Source: an uncultured Alphaproteobacteria bacterium (lineage in GTDB: Bacteria > Pseudomonadota > Alphaproteobacteria > HIMB59). Taken from it: a stretch of DNA of 64,000 nucleotides. Shown here one piece after another: positions 39,251-48,745 of this stretch. The notes under the pieces were generated by a model that saw only the letters and a program-made list of their open reading frames with translations, was not told the origin of the DNA and did no database searches. The position numbers and the translations under genes were made by a program. Each line of letters begins with the position of its first letter. The first letter of the stretch is position 1. The stretch lies in assembly GCA_902524245.1 (NCBI GenBank), contig CABZCN010000002.1, positions 1-64,000 of the forward strand, in the 5' to 3' direction.

Positions 39251-40678
39251 ATGAGTGATCATTATATTTTCTGGGATCTCGAAACAACAGGTCGTAATGA
39301 TAAATTTAATCAAATAACACAAGTTGGTGCTGTATTAACTAATAATAAATTTGAAGTTAAAGACAAATTAGAAATACATAGTAAGTTAAGAGAGGGAAAA
39401 TGGTTTGAGCCAGGTGCTTTAATAACAACTGGGGTAGATCCAACTAGTTTAATACAAAATAATTACCCTAATTATTATGAAGCTAGTGCTCAATTGTATG
39501 AAACTTTTCAACAATGGTCATCCTCATCAGCCATTTTTGTAGGATTCAATAATATAAATTTTGATGAACCCTTTTTACGACAGGCGCTTTATCAAAACTT
39601 ATTACCTGAGATTTATATGACTGTGACTAACAATAATGTGCGTATGGATGTTTTTGATATATTAAGATTAGTTTCAGTTTATAGCCCTGAACATATTAAA
39701 TTTAATACTGACGATCAAGGGTATCCAATACTTAAATTAGATGAAATTTCAAAACTCAATAATATTTTAATAAACTATGATGCAGGTCCTCATGATGCTG
39801 TTTTTGATAGCTTAATCACATTGGAACTTAATAAGATATTAAATATAAGGTGTCCAAAGATTTGGAACTCTGCATATGAATTTCGACATAGAGATACTCC
39901 TAAGAGATTCATGCTAGAAAATTTAGTTTTTACAAACACGACCTTTTGGGGAAGAAGACCCACAATCAAAGCTCAAACTTTAATTGGAGGCATTCCATCA
40001 AGAAATCATCACTATTTAGTTTATAATTTGCTTTTTGATCCTGTTAAAATCGTAGAATTAGAAGATAAAGATTTAATTAAGAAAATGAATGATGGGGCTA
40101 AAAGAATTTGTGAAGTTTTTGATGGGTCAAAGTCGAAAACACTTTTAAATGAAAGTTATTCATTCAAAGATAATAAATATGCAGAAATAGGAGTAGATGA
40201 ACTAAGAAAAAGAGCAAATTTTATTAAAAAAAATGAAGAATTTTGCTCTCGTCTTATTAAACTTCATCTATCAAATCAAAAAGAATGGCCTGAACCATTC
40301 AATGTTGAAGATAGAATATTTGAGAGTTTCCCATCGCATCAAGATAAGAAATTAATGATTGATTTTCATATCGCCCCTAACGATAAGAAATATGAAATTG
40401 CAAAACAATTCAAAGATGACCGATATAAAGAAATAGCTGTACGAATTTTATATGAAATAGCCCCCCACACTCTGCCTGAAAATGACAAAAGAAATTATGA
40501 ATTTGAAATTAAAGAGCGTTTTAATGATGATGACAAATCTAAATGGAATTCTAAAAATAAAATTCTCTCTAGCCTAGAGACTGACCTAGATAAAATGATT
40601 ATAGATGAAGATGAAAAAATTCAGTTTAAACAAAAAGTTATAACATTTTTAAATAATGAATCTGCAAAATGGAATTAA
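39251..40678 (+). CDS. sbcB: Exodeoxyribonuclease I
   Basis: YIFWDLETTGRNDKFNQITQVGAVLTNNKFEVKDKLEIHSKLREGKWFEPGALITTGVDP...FNNINFDEPFLRQALYQNL; HDAVFDSLITLEL. Confidence 0.93.
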   Translation: MSDHYIFWDLETTGRNDKFNQITQVGAVLTNNKFEVKDKLEIHSKLREGKWFEPGALITTGVDPTSLIQNNYPNYYEASAQLYETFQQWSSSSAIFVGFNNINFDEPFLRQALYQNLLPEIYMTVTNNNVRMDVFDILRLVSVYSPEHIKFNTDDQGYPILKLDEISKLNNILINYDAGPHDAVFDSLITLELNKILNIRCPKIWNSAYEFRHRDTPKRFMLENLVFTNTTFWGRRPTIKAQTLIGGIPSRNHHYLVYNLLFDPVKIVELEDKDLIKKMNDGAKRICEVFDGSKSKTLLNESYSFKDNKYAEIGVDELRKRANFIKKNEEFCSRLIKLHLSNQKEWPEPFNVEDRIFESFPSHQDKKLMIDFHIAPNDKKYEIAKQFKDDRYKEIAVRILYEIAPHTLPENDKRNYEFEIKERFNDDDKSKWNSKNKILSSLETDLDKMIIDEDEKIQFKQKVITFLNNESAKWN

Positions 40679-40680
40679 GA

Positions 40681-41562
40681 TTAATTTCGAGTTAGATATT
40701 CTTTGATATATTGCCCATAATCAGACTTGATTAATTTTTCTGCAATATCATTTAAATTACTTTTGTTTATAAAGCCTTGTTCGTACGAAGCTATTTCATA
40801 AGAGCCAATTTTTACATCGTTATTTTGTTCATATAATTTTACTTTTTGTGCTGCCTCTAGAAGGGCCTTTGCATTTCCAGTATCATGCCAAACAATTGAG
40901 TCATCTAAAATTTCTAAAGCAAGTTTTTTTTCAGATAAATATATTTTAATTAAATCAGTTATTTCTAATTCGCCTCTGTTTGATGGTTTGAGTGTTTTTG
41001 CAAATTTTGACGCATTGGAGTCAAAAAAATATAAACCAGGAATAATCAAATTACTTTTAGGCTTTGATGGTTTTTCTTCAATGCCAACAATATTTTTATT
41101 GTTATCTAATTCAATAACACCAAATTTTTCTGGATCTGGAACTGGTAATCCAAATACACTTCCACCGTTCTCTTGCATCTTAAGAAGAGCAGAATTTGCA
41201 TAGTCAAAATAATTTTTTCCAAGAAAAACATTATCACTTAATGCTAATACTGATGGACTGCCGTCTAAAAATTTTTCAGCAATAAAGTAAGCATCTGCTA
41301 TTCCCCTTTGAATTTTTTGGACTTCATAAGAAAAATTAAGACCAACCACTGATCCTGTTCCAAATGTTTTTTTGAATATTGTAAGGTCATCCTCTTGAAC
41401 AACAAATAATATATCTTTAATTCCTAATCTTACTAAAGTCTCGAGTGGATAATAAATCATAGGTTTATCGTAAAGAGGTAATAATGGTTTTGAGGCAGGT
41501 ATTGTTGCGGGCATTAATCTTGTGCCCTTACCAGCAGCAAGAATAATACCTTTAGTTTTCAT
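40681..41562 (-). CDS. rmlA: Glucose-1-phosphate thymidylyltransferase (RmlA-like)
   Basis: KGIILAAGKGTRLMPATIPASKPLLPLYDKPMIYYPLETLVRLGIKDILFVV...RGIADAYFIAEKFL...WHDTGNAKALLEAAQ. Confidence 0.9.
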   Translation of the reverse strand: MKTKGIILAAGKGTRLMPATIPASKPLLPLYDKPMIYYPLETLVRLGIKDILFVVQEDDLTIFKKTFGTGSVVGLNFSYEVQKIQRGIADAYFIAEKFLDGSPSVLALSDNVFLGKNYFDYANSALLKMQENGGSVFGLPVPDPEKFGVIELDNNKNIVGIEEKPSKPKSNLIIPGLYFFDSNASKFAKTLKPSNRGELEITDLIKIYLSEKKLALEILDDSIVWHDTGNAKALLEAAQKVKLYEQNNDVKIGSYEIASYEQGFINKSNLNDIAEKLIKSDYGQYIKEYLTRN

Positions 41563-42035
41563 ATCCAGCCAAATGACTTAACTAAAAAAACTATCGGAAT
41601 AATCATACATATAAATGTAATTAAAATTATATTTAGTTTTGTGCTATCTCTAACAGAGCTTATAAGGTCTCTATGAGAAATAAAATTTATTAATTTATTT
41701 TGATCATCTACTACTGGTAGGTGCCTTATGTTATTTTCTCCCATAATTTTTATTGCAATTTCTGAGGAGGTTTTTAAGTCCACAGTTATAATTTCTGATG
41801 TCATAATATCTGATGCTGTGACCAAATCTGGGTCTCTACCATCTTTGACACATTTTCTAACAATGTCTCTTTCTGAAACAACACCAAGTAATATTTTTTG
41901 TTCATTCAGTATAGGAACAGCCCCTATATTTTTTATATCCATACTATCTGCAATTTCACTTACTATGGACTCAGGACCAAAGAATATATATTCATCATTA
42001 AGCTTAATCTTTTTAATATCCTTGATACTTGGCAT
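41559..42035 (-). CDS. CBS-domain pair protein with C-terminal transmembrane helix
   Basis: GAVPILNEQKILLGVVSERDIVRKCVKDGRDPDLVTASDIMTSEIITVDLKT...RHLPVVDDQNKLINFISHRDLIS...IILITFICMIIPIVFLVKSFGW. Confidence 0.87.
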   Translation of the reverse strand: MPSIKDIKKIKLNDEYIFFGPESIVSEIADSMDIKNIGAVPILNEQKILLGVVSERDIVRKCVKDGRDPDLVTASDIMTSEIITVDLKTSSEIAIKIMGENNIRHLPVVDDQNKLINFISHRDLISSVRDSTKLNIILITFICMIIPIVFLVKSFGWI

Positions 42036-42135
42036 TAGAGTATTATATAGGCATAGGAGTATTTAAATAAATTAAGCGTATTGAAGCACTTTTAGGTCTT
42101 CAAAAACTTTAATTTTATACTATTGTTACAAAAAA

Positions 42136-43131
42136 ATGTTTAGATTTTTTAACTCAAGAAAATGGTTTCTATGGGCATGGGCAGGATCAGCTACCATATT
42201 AGGTAGTCTTTGGGTGCAAGTAGAAATTGATGTCAGGATCAATGAGTGGTTTGGCACCTTTTATGATATGATTCAAAAAGCCCTTGCTGAGCCAAATTCA
42301 ATTACAATTGAAGAATATTGGGCGGGCTTACTGTCTTTTATAACACTTGCAGGTATATATGTGGCTATTGCAGTTTTAGTAAGTTTTTTTACTGCACATT
42401 TCTTATTTAGATGGAGAACCGCTATGGTCGAGTGGTATCACAGTGTTTATAACTATGCCCGTACAATCGAAGGTGCTGCTCAAAGAGTTCAAGAGGACAC
42501 CATTAAGTTTGGTAGAATTATGGAAGGTCTTGGAACAAGCTTAATTGAGTCGGTGATGATAATTGTACAATTCCTTCCAATCTTATTAGGGCTCAGTGCT
42601 GGCATTCCGATATTCTTTTTTGGCGATTGGGAGTATGGTTTAGTTGTTGGTGCATTAATTTGGTCAGTTGGTGGAACAGTTTTTTTAATACTCCTTGGAA
42701 TAATTCTCAGACTTGTTGGTGTAGAATATGATTTACAAAAACAAGAGGCAGCTTACAGAAAAGTTTTAGTTATTGCTGAAGATGACGAAACTATACGTCC
42801 AAAAACAATAGAAGAATTATTTGATGATGTAAGAAAAATTCATTTTCTCTCATATATTCGTTACTTGTACTTTAACATTGGAAGAATTGCTTATTTGCAG
42901 GCTAATGTTTTAAGTGCTTATGTATTTTTAGCACCTGCAATTGTTGCAGGTATTATTACCCTTGGTGTTATGCAACAAATTATTCGCGCTTTTGGCAGGG
43001 TTGAGGGATCAATGCAGTACTTGTTAAAATCATGGCCAACAATTATTGAGCTTGCAAGTGTTTACAAAAGACTAAGAGAATTTGAGAGAAAGCTTAAGTC
43101 TACGACAGATACTGCCAGGGTGTCTGAATAA
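42136..43131 (+). CDS. SbmA/BacA-like peptide transporter
   Basis: SRKWFLWAWAGSATILGSLWVQVEIDVRINEWFGTFYDMIQKAL...FRWRTAMVEWYHSVYNYARTIEGAAQRVQEDTIKFGRIMEGLG. Confidence 0.9.
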   Translation: MFRFFNSRKWFLWAWAGSATILGSLWVQVEIDVRINEWFGTFYDMIQKALAEPNSITIEEYWAGLLSFITLAGIYVAIAVLVSFFTAHFLFRWRTAMVEWYHSVYNYARTIEGAAQRVQEDTIKFGRIMEGLGTSLIESVMIIVQFLPILLGLSAGIPIFFFGDWEYGLVVGALIWSVGGTVFLILLGIILRLVGVEYDLQKQEAAYRKVLVIAEDDETIRPKTIEELFDDVRKIHFLSYIRYLYFNIGRIAYLQANVLSAYVFLAPAIVAGIITLGVMQQIIRAFGRVEGSMQYLLKSWPTIIELASVYKRLREFERKLKSTTDTARVSE

Positions 43132-43240
43132 ATATTTTAGACATCACATAGACAGAACTCAGTGTAATTAAAACTATGATAATCCACACCCATCTATTGT
43201 TCTTATCATAGTTTTCGCCATTTTTATTCGGATCAACCAT
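43100..43240 (-). CDS. 46-aa single-TM microprotein, convergently overlapping the SbmA-like gene
   Basis: Manual translation: MVDPNKNGENYDKNNRWVWIIIVLITLSSVYVMSKIFIQTPWQYLS*; not in ORF track. Confidence 0.55.
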   Translation of the reverse strand: MVDPNKNGENYDKNNRWVWIIIVLITLSSVYVMSKIFIQTPWQYLS

Positions 43241-43271
43241 AATATTTAAATATAATAATTATCTATTAAAA

Positions 43272-43700
43272 TCAATTATGCTTTTTTAGGTATCTTGTTC
43301 TGTTGACAACAACATAATTTTTAAAAAGTTTCTGGGCAAGTAAGTTGCTTTTTTCGACACCTTTGATTATCAGATCAAGTTTTTTTTCTTTTGCTATTTC
43401 TTCAATTTTGTTCATTAATGCTCTGGCAACTCCAATTTTTCTAAAATCTTGTAAAACATACAAAACGTCTAACACTATATTCTTCTCGTAATAAGTTTCG
43501 TTAATTTTAGCTACAACAATTCCCATGAATTTATCCTCGTTCTTTGCAGCAAAAGCAAAATAATCATCTCGAAATATGCACGTCCAAAATAAGCTGAAAT
43601 TTACTTCTTCAAACTGAAAAGAATTTGATGATGCACTTTCATTAATGATTTCTTTCCAACTATTCAGATGGAGTTCTTTAGGTTTTTCAATGGTGAACAT
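43272..43700 (-). CDS. GNAT-family N-acetyltransferase
   Basis: VLDVLYVLQDFRKIGVARALMNKIEEIAKEKKLDLIIKGVEKSNLLAQKLFKNY. Confidence 0.85.
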   Translation of the reverse strand: MFTIEKPKELHLNSWKEIINESASSNSFQFEEVNFSLFWTCIFRDDYFAFAAKNEDKFMGIVVAKINETYYEKNIVLDVLYVLQDFRKIGVARALMNKIEEIAKEKKLDLIIKGVEKSNLLAQKLFKNYVVVNRTRYLKKHN

Positions 43701-43790
43701 TCAATATTAATCTAACAATTAATTTCAATCATTTACATAATTATTCAATAAAAGCTTGAACTTAGGTGGATAAGTCTTATCTGTATATTA

Positions 43791-44375
43791 ATGTTTGAAA
43801 ATTTAATGAAGTATTTTGAGTCAGTAAAGGCAAGAGATCCTGCCGCAACTTCATTGTTACTAGTGATATTAACCTATCCTGGTGTAAAAGCTGTTTTCTT
43901 CCATCGTATAGCAAATTTTATCTGGTCACTAAATTTGAAATTATTAGGAAGAATGATCTCTCAATTATCAAGATTTTTAACTGGTATAGAAATTCATCCT
44001 GCTGCTAAAATTGGAAAAAATTTTTTTATTGATCATGGAATGGGAGTTGTTATCGGAGAAACTGCTGAAATAGGAGATAATGTAACTATCTATCATGGAG
44101 TCACATTGGGAGGAATTATGCCTGCTGTTAAATCATCAGAACAAGTAGGTGTGAAACGTCATCCCACTCTTGAAGACGATGTGATTGTTGGCTCTGGGGC
44201 ACAAATATTAGGACCAATAGTTATAAAAAGTTGTGCTCGAATTGGATCTAATGCTGTTGTAACTAAAGATGTCCCAAAAGGTGGAATAATGGTTGGTATA
44301 CCTGCAAAAAATATTCAATCTAAATCCAAAAAAACAGATAATACTTTTGCACCATATGCCGTTACAAAAAAGTAA
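43791..44375 (+). CDS. cysE: Serine O-acetyltransferase
   Basis: [44 protein letters not shown]...[22 protein letters not shown]. Confidence 0.95.
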   Translation: MFENLMKYFESVKARDPAATSLLLVILTYPGVKAVFFHRIANFIWSLNLKLLGRMISQLSRFLTGIEIHPAAKIGKNFFIDHGMGVVIGETAEIGDNVTIYHGVTLGGIMPAVKSSEQVGVKRHPTLEDDVIVGSGAQILGPIVIKSCARIGSNAVVTKDVPKGGIMVGIPAKNIQSKSKKTDNTFAPYAVTKK

Positions 44376-44496
44376 CTATTTATATATTCAAAATTAATTT
44401 GCATGATTATGTTTCAAATGTTTAAATAACTGCTTGTTGGAGGGCAGAGTATTTATATAAATAATAAAATTTCTTGAAAACCCTCTTTAAAAAAAT

Positions 44497-45519
44497 ATGC
44501 CTGAAATAAAAATTCAAATTAAAAACTTATATAAAATTTTTGGTAAAAACCCAAAGTCTGCGTTAGAAAAAGTAAAAGATGGTGTCAATAAAGATCAACT
44601 GTTAGAAAAACACAATCATGTTCTAGGTCTAAAAGATATAAATTTGGATATTAAAGAAAAATCAATTCAAGTTGTAATGGGCCTTTCTGGTTCTGGTAAG
44701 TCTACGTTAATAAGACATATAAATAGATTAATAGAACCTACAGACGGCAGTGTAGTTGTTGATGGTGAAGATGTTTTAAAAATGAATGATGAAAATTTAA
44801 GAAATTTCAGAAGAACAAAAACTGCTATGGTATTCCAGCGTTTTGCTTTGTTGCCTCATAAGACGGTTTTAGAAAATACAATGTTTGGTCTTCATATTCA
44901 AAATATTGATGAAAAAGAGGCAAATACTAGGGCACGAAGATGGATTGATCGTGTTGGATTATCGGGATATGAGGAAAAATATCCTCAACATTTATCTGGT
45001 GGCATGCAGCAGCGTGTTGGACTCGCAAGAGCTCTTACTAACGATGGGGAGATCTTGCTTATGGATGAAGCTTTTAGCGCTCTTGACCCTCTAATTAGAA
45101 AAGATATGCAAGATATTTTGTTGGAGCTACAAGACGAACTTCATAAAACAGTTGTATTTATTACTCATGACCTAGATGAAGCTTTAAAAATTGGGGATCG
45201 TATAGCAATATTAAAAGATGGTATAATGGATCAAGAGGGTATCCCCGCAGATATTTTATTAAATCCAAAGACACAATATGTAAAAGATTTTGTTGAGGAC
45301 GTAAACAGAGCAAGGGTAATTAAAGCAAAACACATAATGTCAAAATTAAATGGGCAAGACAGAGATAACGCTATGTTTGTAGATCAAGATGATTTTATCG
45401 ATAGATTTATTGATAAAGTTATTTCTGATAAGCCAAATTGCCTGATAGTAAAAAATAAAAATAATGACGAAATAGGATATTTATCAACAAAAAGACTCTC
45501 TGAAATACTAAAAAGATAG
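44497..45519 (+). CDS. proV: Glycine betaine/proline-type ABC transporter ATP-binding protein
   Basis: VVMGLSGSGKSTLIRHINRLIEPTDGSVVVDGEDVLKMNDENLRNFRRTKTAMVFQRFALLPHKTVLENTMFGL...QHLSGGMQQRVGLARAL; C-terminal CBS-like region. Confidence 0.95.
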   Translation: MPEIKIQIKNLYKIFGKNPKSALEKVKDGVNKDQLLEKHNHVLGLKDINLDIKEKSIQVVMGLSGSGKSTLIRHINRLIEPTDGSVVVDGEDVLKMNDENLRNFRRTKTAMVFQRFALLPHKTVLENTMFGLHIQNIDEKEANTRARRWIDRVGLSGYEEKYPQHLSGGMQQRVGLARALTNDGEILLMDEAFSALDPLIRKDMQDILLELQDELHKTVVFITHDLDEALKIGDRIAILKDGIMDQEGIPADILLNPKTQYVKDFVEDVNRARVIKAKHIMSKLNGQDRDNAMFVDQDDFIDRFIDKVISDKPNCLIVKNKNNDEIGYLSTKRLSEILKR

Positions 45520-45633
45520 CAAAATAAACAATTTTCTAAGTTTTGCGGCAATTAGTTTCCATTTTTTAGGATTTTTTCACTGTTAATGCAATATAGGAAT
45601 GTTATCCTAGGCTTTTATATCAGGGAGGATGTA

Positions 45634-46623
45634 ATGAACTCTATTAAAAAAATACTTCTGAGCTCAGTTCTATTATTTGGAATTAACTCAGTTGCAAAAG
45701 CTGATTGTGGGACAATCACAATCGCTGAAATGAACTGGGCATCCGCCGAAATGTTTGCCCACGTTGATAAATTAATATTAGAAAATGCATATGGGTGTGA
45801 TGTTGAGCTTGTTCCTGGAGATACAATGCCTACAGCTACATCAATGATGGAAAAAGGCGAGCCAGATATTGCTCCTGAATTATGGATCAATTCTGTTCGT
45901 ATTGCTTTAGACGCAGCAACTGCTGAAGGAAGACTTCACTATGCTGCTGAAGTATTATCAGACACTGGTGAAGAAGGATGGTGGATACCTCAGTACTTAG
46001 CTGATGCAAACCCTGATATCGTCACAGTTGAAGATGCTTTAGCAAGACCTGATTTATTTCCTCACCCAGAGGGAGATGGCGCTGCTCTTTATACCTGTCC
46101 ATCAGGTTGGAACTGCCAAATAAGTACTGGTAACTTATTCCAAGCTTATGACGGTGAAGGCAAAGGGTTTAGCCTTGTAGATCCAGGCTCAGGTGGAGCT
46201 CTTGCTGGTTCTATTGCTGAAGCTTATGAAAAAGGTGAAGGATGGTTAGGCTATTACTGGGCACCTACAGCTATTTTAGGTAAGTATCCAATGAAGAAGT
46301 TAGACTTTGGTGTACCTCATGACTTTGATGAGTGGAGCACTTGTACCTCTCAAGAGGGTTGTGCTGACCCACAAAAAAACTCATGGGTTGTTTCATCAGT
46401 GTTTACTGTAGTTACAGATAACTTCAAAAACTCATCTGGTCCAGGAATGGATTATATCAAAAAGAGAGCATTACCTAACTCAGTTGTAAACGAACTATTA
46501 GCATGGAAAGATGATAATCAAGCATCTGGTGAAGATACTGCTATCTATTTCCTAGAAAACTATGGTGAGTGGAAAAATTGGGTTCCATTTGATGTTCAAT
46601 TAGACATCTTAAACGCATTATAA
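45634..46623 (+). CDS. proX: Glycine betaine/DMSP-type substrate-binding protein (ProX-like); start chosen at 45634 after AGGGAGG
   Basis: MNSIKKILLSSVLLFGINSVAKA signal peptide; CGTITIAEMNWASAEMFAHVDKLILENAYGCDVELVPGDTMPTATSMMEKGEPDIAPELW; track ORF begins at in-frame 45586. Confidence 0.93.
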   Translation: MNSIKKILLSSVLLFGINSVAKADCGTITIAEMNWASAEMFAHVDKLILENAYGCDVELVPGDTMPTATSMMEKGEPDIAPELWINSVRIALDAATAEGRLHYAAEVLSDTGEEGWWIPQYLADANPDIVTVEDALARPDLFPHPEGDGAALYTCPSGWNCQISTGNLFQAYDGEGKGFSLVDPGSGGALAGSIAEAYEKGEGWLGYYWAPTAILGKYPMKKLDFGVPHDFDEWSTCTSQEGCADPQKNSWVVSSVFTVVTDNFKNSSGPGMDYIKKRALPNSVVNELLAWKDDNQASGEDTAIYFLENYGEWKNWVPFDVQLDILNAL

Positions 46624-46638
46624 AAATTATTTTATTCA

Positions 46639-46660
46639 GAAGTGGGCTTTTGCCCACTTC
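46639..46660 (+). terminator. Intercistronic hairpin between proX and proW
   Basis: GAAGTGGGC-TTTT-GCCCACTTC perfect 9-bp stem, followed by TTAGTTTTTA. Confidence 0.75.
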
Positions 46661-46683
46661 TTAGTTTTTAAGCCGCTTATTTT

Positions 46684-47577
46684 ATGGAAAAATTTTTTCT
46701 TTCTGAATTTCCTGAGTTAAGTCGAGAAACACTTCGATTTATTAAAAAGGGTTTCGATACATCCTATAGAGCTTTTTCCAGAGAATATGGAGATACTATT
46801 GAAGCTGTATTTGATCCAGTATTGTATTTTTTAGTCTGGTTTGAAAAATTATTACAAAATTCACCTTGGCCCATAGTTCTAATTTGTTTTTTAGCTATAA
46901 TTTATTTTGGTAGTAGAAAAATATCAGTCACTATAGGTTCTTTATTTGCTTTTCTTTTGATTGGAATTTTTGGAATGTGGGAAGACACAATGTCAACTGT
47001 AAGTATTATTGGTGTTTGCACTCTGCTATCTATAGGAATTGGTATTCCGGTTGGTGTGCTGATGGCAAAATCAGAGCGCGCTCAAAAGATCTGTACTCCA
47101 ATTTTGGACGTTATGCAGACGATGCCAAGCTTTGTGTACTTAATTCCTGTCGTTATGTTATTAGGTATTGGCAAAATACCTGGCTTGTTAGCCGTAGTAA
47201 TTTATGCCATACCGCCAATTATAAGACTCACTAACTTAGGAATAAGAGAAGTCGATAGCGAAGTGTTAGAAGCAGCAGATGCTTTTGGAGCCAACCCTAG
47301 ACAAAAATTATTTCAAATTCAGCTGCCATTAGCTCTTCCAACAATTTTTGCTGGAATCAACCAAACTATCATGATGGCACTAGCGATGGTTGTTATTGCG
47401 TCTATGATTGGTGTCAAAGGTCTTGGACAACCAGTTTTAAAAGCCATTACAAACCAATATTTTGCAATGGGTCTTTTTAATGGTTTGGCAATTGTAGCTT
47501 TAGCTATTATTTTTGACAGAGTTTCACAATCATTTGGCCACCGTATTCAACAACATAGAAGTGGTGCTAGAGAGTAA
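46684..47577 (+). CDS. proW: Glycine betaine/proline-type ABC transporter permease
   Basis: STVSIIGVCTLLSIGIGIPVGVLMAKSERAQKICTPILDVMQTMPSFVYLIPVVMLLGIGKIPGLLAVVIYAIPPIIRLTNLGIREV. Confidence 0.97.
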   Translation: MEKFFLSEFPELSRETLRFIKKGFDTSYRAFSREYGDTIEAVFDPVLYFLVWFEKLLQNSPWPIVLICFLAIIYFGSRKISVTIGSLFAFLLIGIFGMWEDTMSTVSIIGVCTLLSIGIGIPVGVLMAKSERAQKICTPILDVMQTMPSFVYLIPVVMLLGIGKIPGLLAVVIYAIPPIIRLTNLGIREVDSEVLEAADAFGANPRQKLFQIQLPLALPTIFAGINQTIMMALAMVVIASMIGVKGLGQPVLKAITNQYFAMGLFNGLAIVALAIIFDRVSQSFGHRIQQHRSGARE

Positions 47578-47634
47578 ATTAGAAATTAAATTATTACCTT
47601 ATAAAATCTTTAAATTTTTTATTAATTAATCAAT

Positions 47635-48693
47635 ATGTTAAATAAAAGTCTTTTTGGCGTATTTTTCGTAACTTTTATTTATCTACTAGCAATATTTCTA
47701 AAGCAACCCTTAGAATATGTCTTTAATTTACAGTTTTTACCATTAAGTCTTTTATCACTGATTTTGGGAATAATTTTTTTTAATATGTTCTCTTTATCTC
47801 CTGATATTGTTGAAGGTCGAGAATTTATTAAGAAAAATATACTTCAATTAGCAATTATCTTATTGGGTATAAAGATAAGTTTGGCTCAGTTATGGAGAGT
47901 CAGTATTGAGTCGATATTTGTAATAATAACAACAATATTATTGATTTTTCTTACATATATTTTGATAAAAAAAATTTGGCCAACTCAAAAAGATTTGTCA
48001 AAATTATTGGCAATTGGCACATCCATTTGTGGTGTCACAGCTATTTTAGCCTCCTCATCAATTTTAAAATCAAAAGATCAAGATGTGGCTGTGGCTGTGC
48101 TAGTAGTAGTTTTATGGGGAAGTTTAGCTGTATTTACATATCCTTTTTTTGTGGAGTTATTTTTTTTAACAGACATGGCTAAAGGTATTTTTTTAGGTGT
48201 TAGTATTCATGACACAAGTCAAGTTTTAGCAGCTGCCATGGTTCATAATGATTTATATCCAAATCAAAAAACTTTAGAAATCGCTACGATAACAAAAATA
48301 ATAAGAAATTTATTTCTTTTAGCTTTGATACCGATATTGATAGTATTTAATAGAAGTTCCAAAAATAATAAAAATAAAAGTAAATCAGTCTTTGTTAAAA
48401 TATTTAATTCAATTCCACTTTTTGTAATAGGTTTTATTTTATTTGTAACCTTTCGCTCAATTATGGACATATACTTTTTTGATAATGAGAAATGGATGCA
48501 ATTTTTAGTAATGCTTGAAGATATAATTTCAATTCTATTTGGCCTAGCTCTTACAGCTCTTGGAGCCTCTATTGATTTAAGAAAAATCTTTAGTCAGGGT
48601 TATGCTGCTCTATTAATTGGTATGACTTTTAGCTTTGTATCCTTTGTATCAGTAACCTTCTTAATATTTATTTTAGGGCTAAATGTCTTATAG
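47635..48693 (+). CDS. YeiH-family (UPF0324) putative sulfate exporter membrane protein
   Basis: LLGIKISLAQLWRVSIESIFVI...KLLAIGTSICGVTAILASSSILKSKDQDVAVAVLVVVLWGSLAVFTYPF...GVSIHDTSQVLAAAMVH. Confidence 0.88.
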   Translation: MLNKSLFGVFFVTFIYLLAIFLKQPLEYVFNLQFLPLSLLSLILGIIFFNMFSLSPDIVEGREFIKKNILQLAIILLGIKISLAQLWRVSIESIFVIITTILLIFLTYILIKKIWPTQKDLSKLLAIGTSICGVTAILASSSILKSKDQDVAVAVLVVVLWGSLAVFTYPFFVELFFLTDMAKGIFLGVSIHDTSQVLAAAMVHNDLYPNQKTLEIATITKIIRNLFLLALIPILIVFNRSSKNNKNKSKSVFVKIFNSIPLFVIGFILFVTFRSIMDIYFFDNEKWMQFLVMLEDIISILFGLALTALGASIDLRKIFSQGYAALLIGMTFSFVSFVSVTFLIFILGLNVL

Positions 48694-48745
48694 AAATAAT
48701 ATCATTGCTTTGTAGTAAGAATACATATTAACTACACTAAATTTT

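Noticed and set aside
42077-42110. TTGAAG...CTTCAA inverted repeat upstream of the SbmA-like gene
   Set aside because: Only 6 bp with an ~11-nt spacer in AT-rich DNA; compatible with chance.
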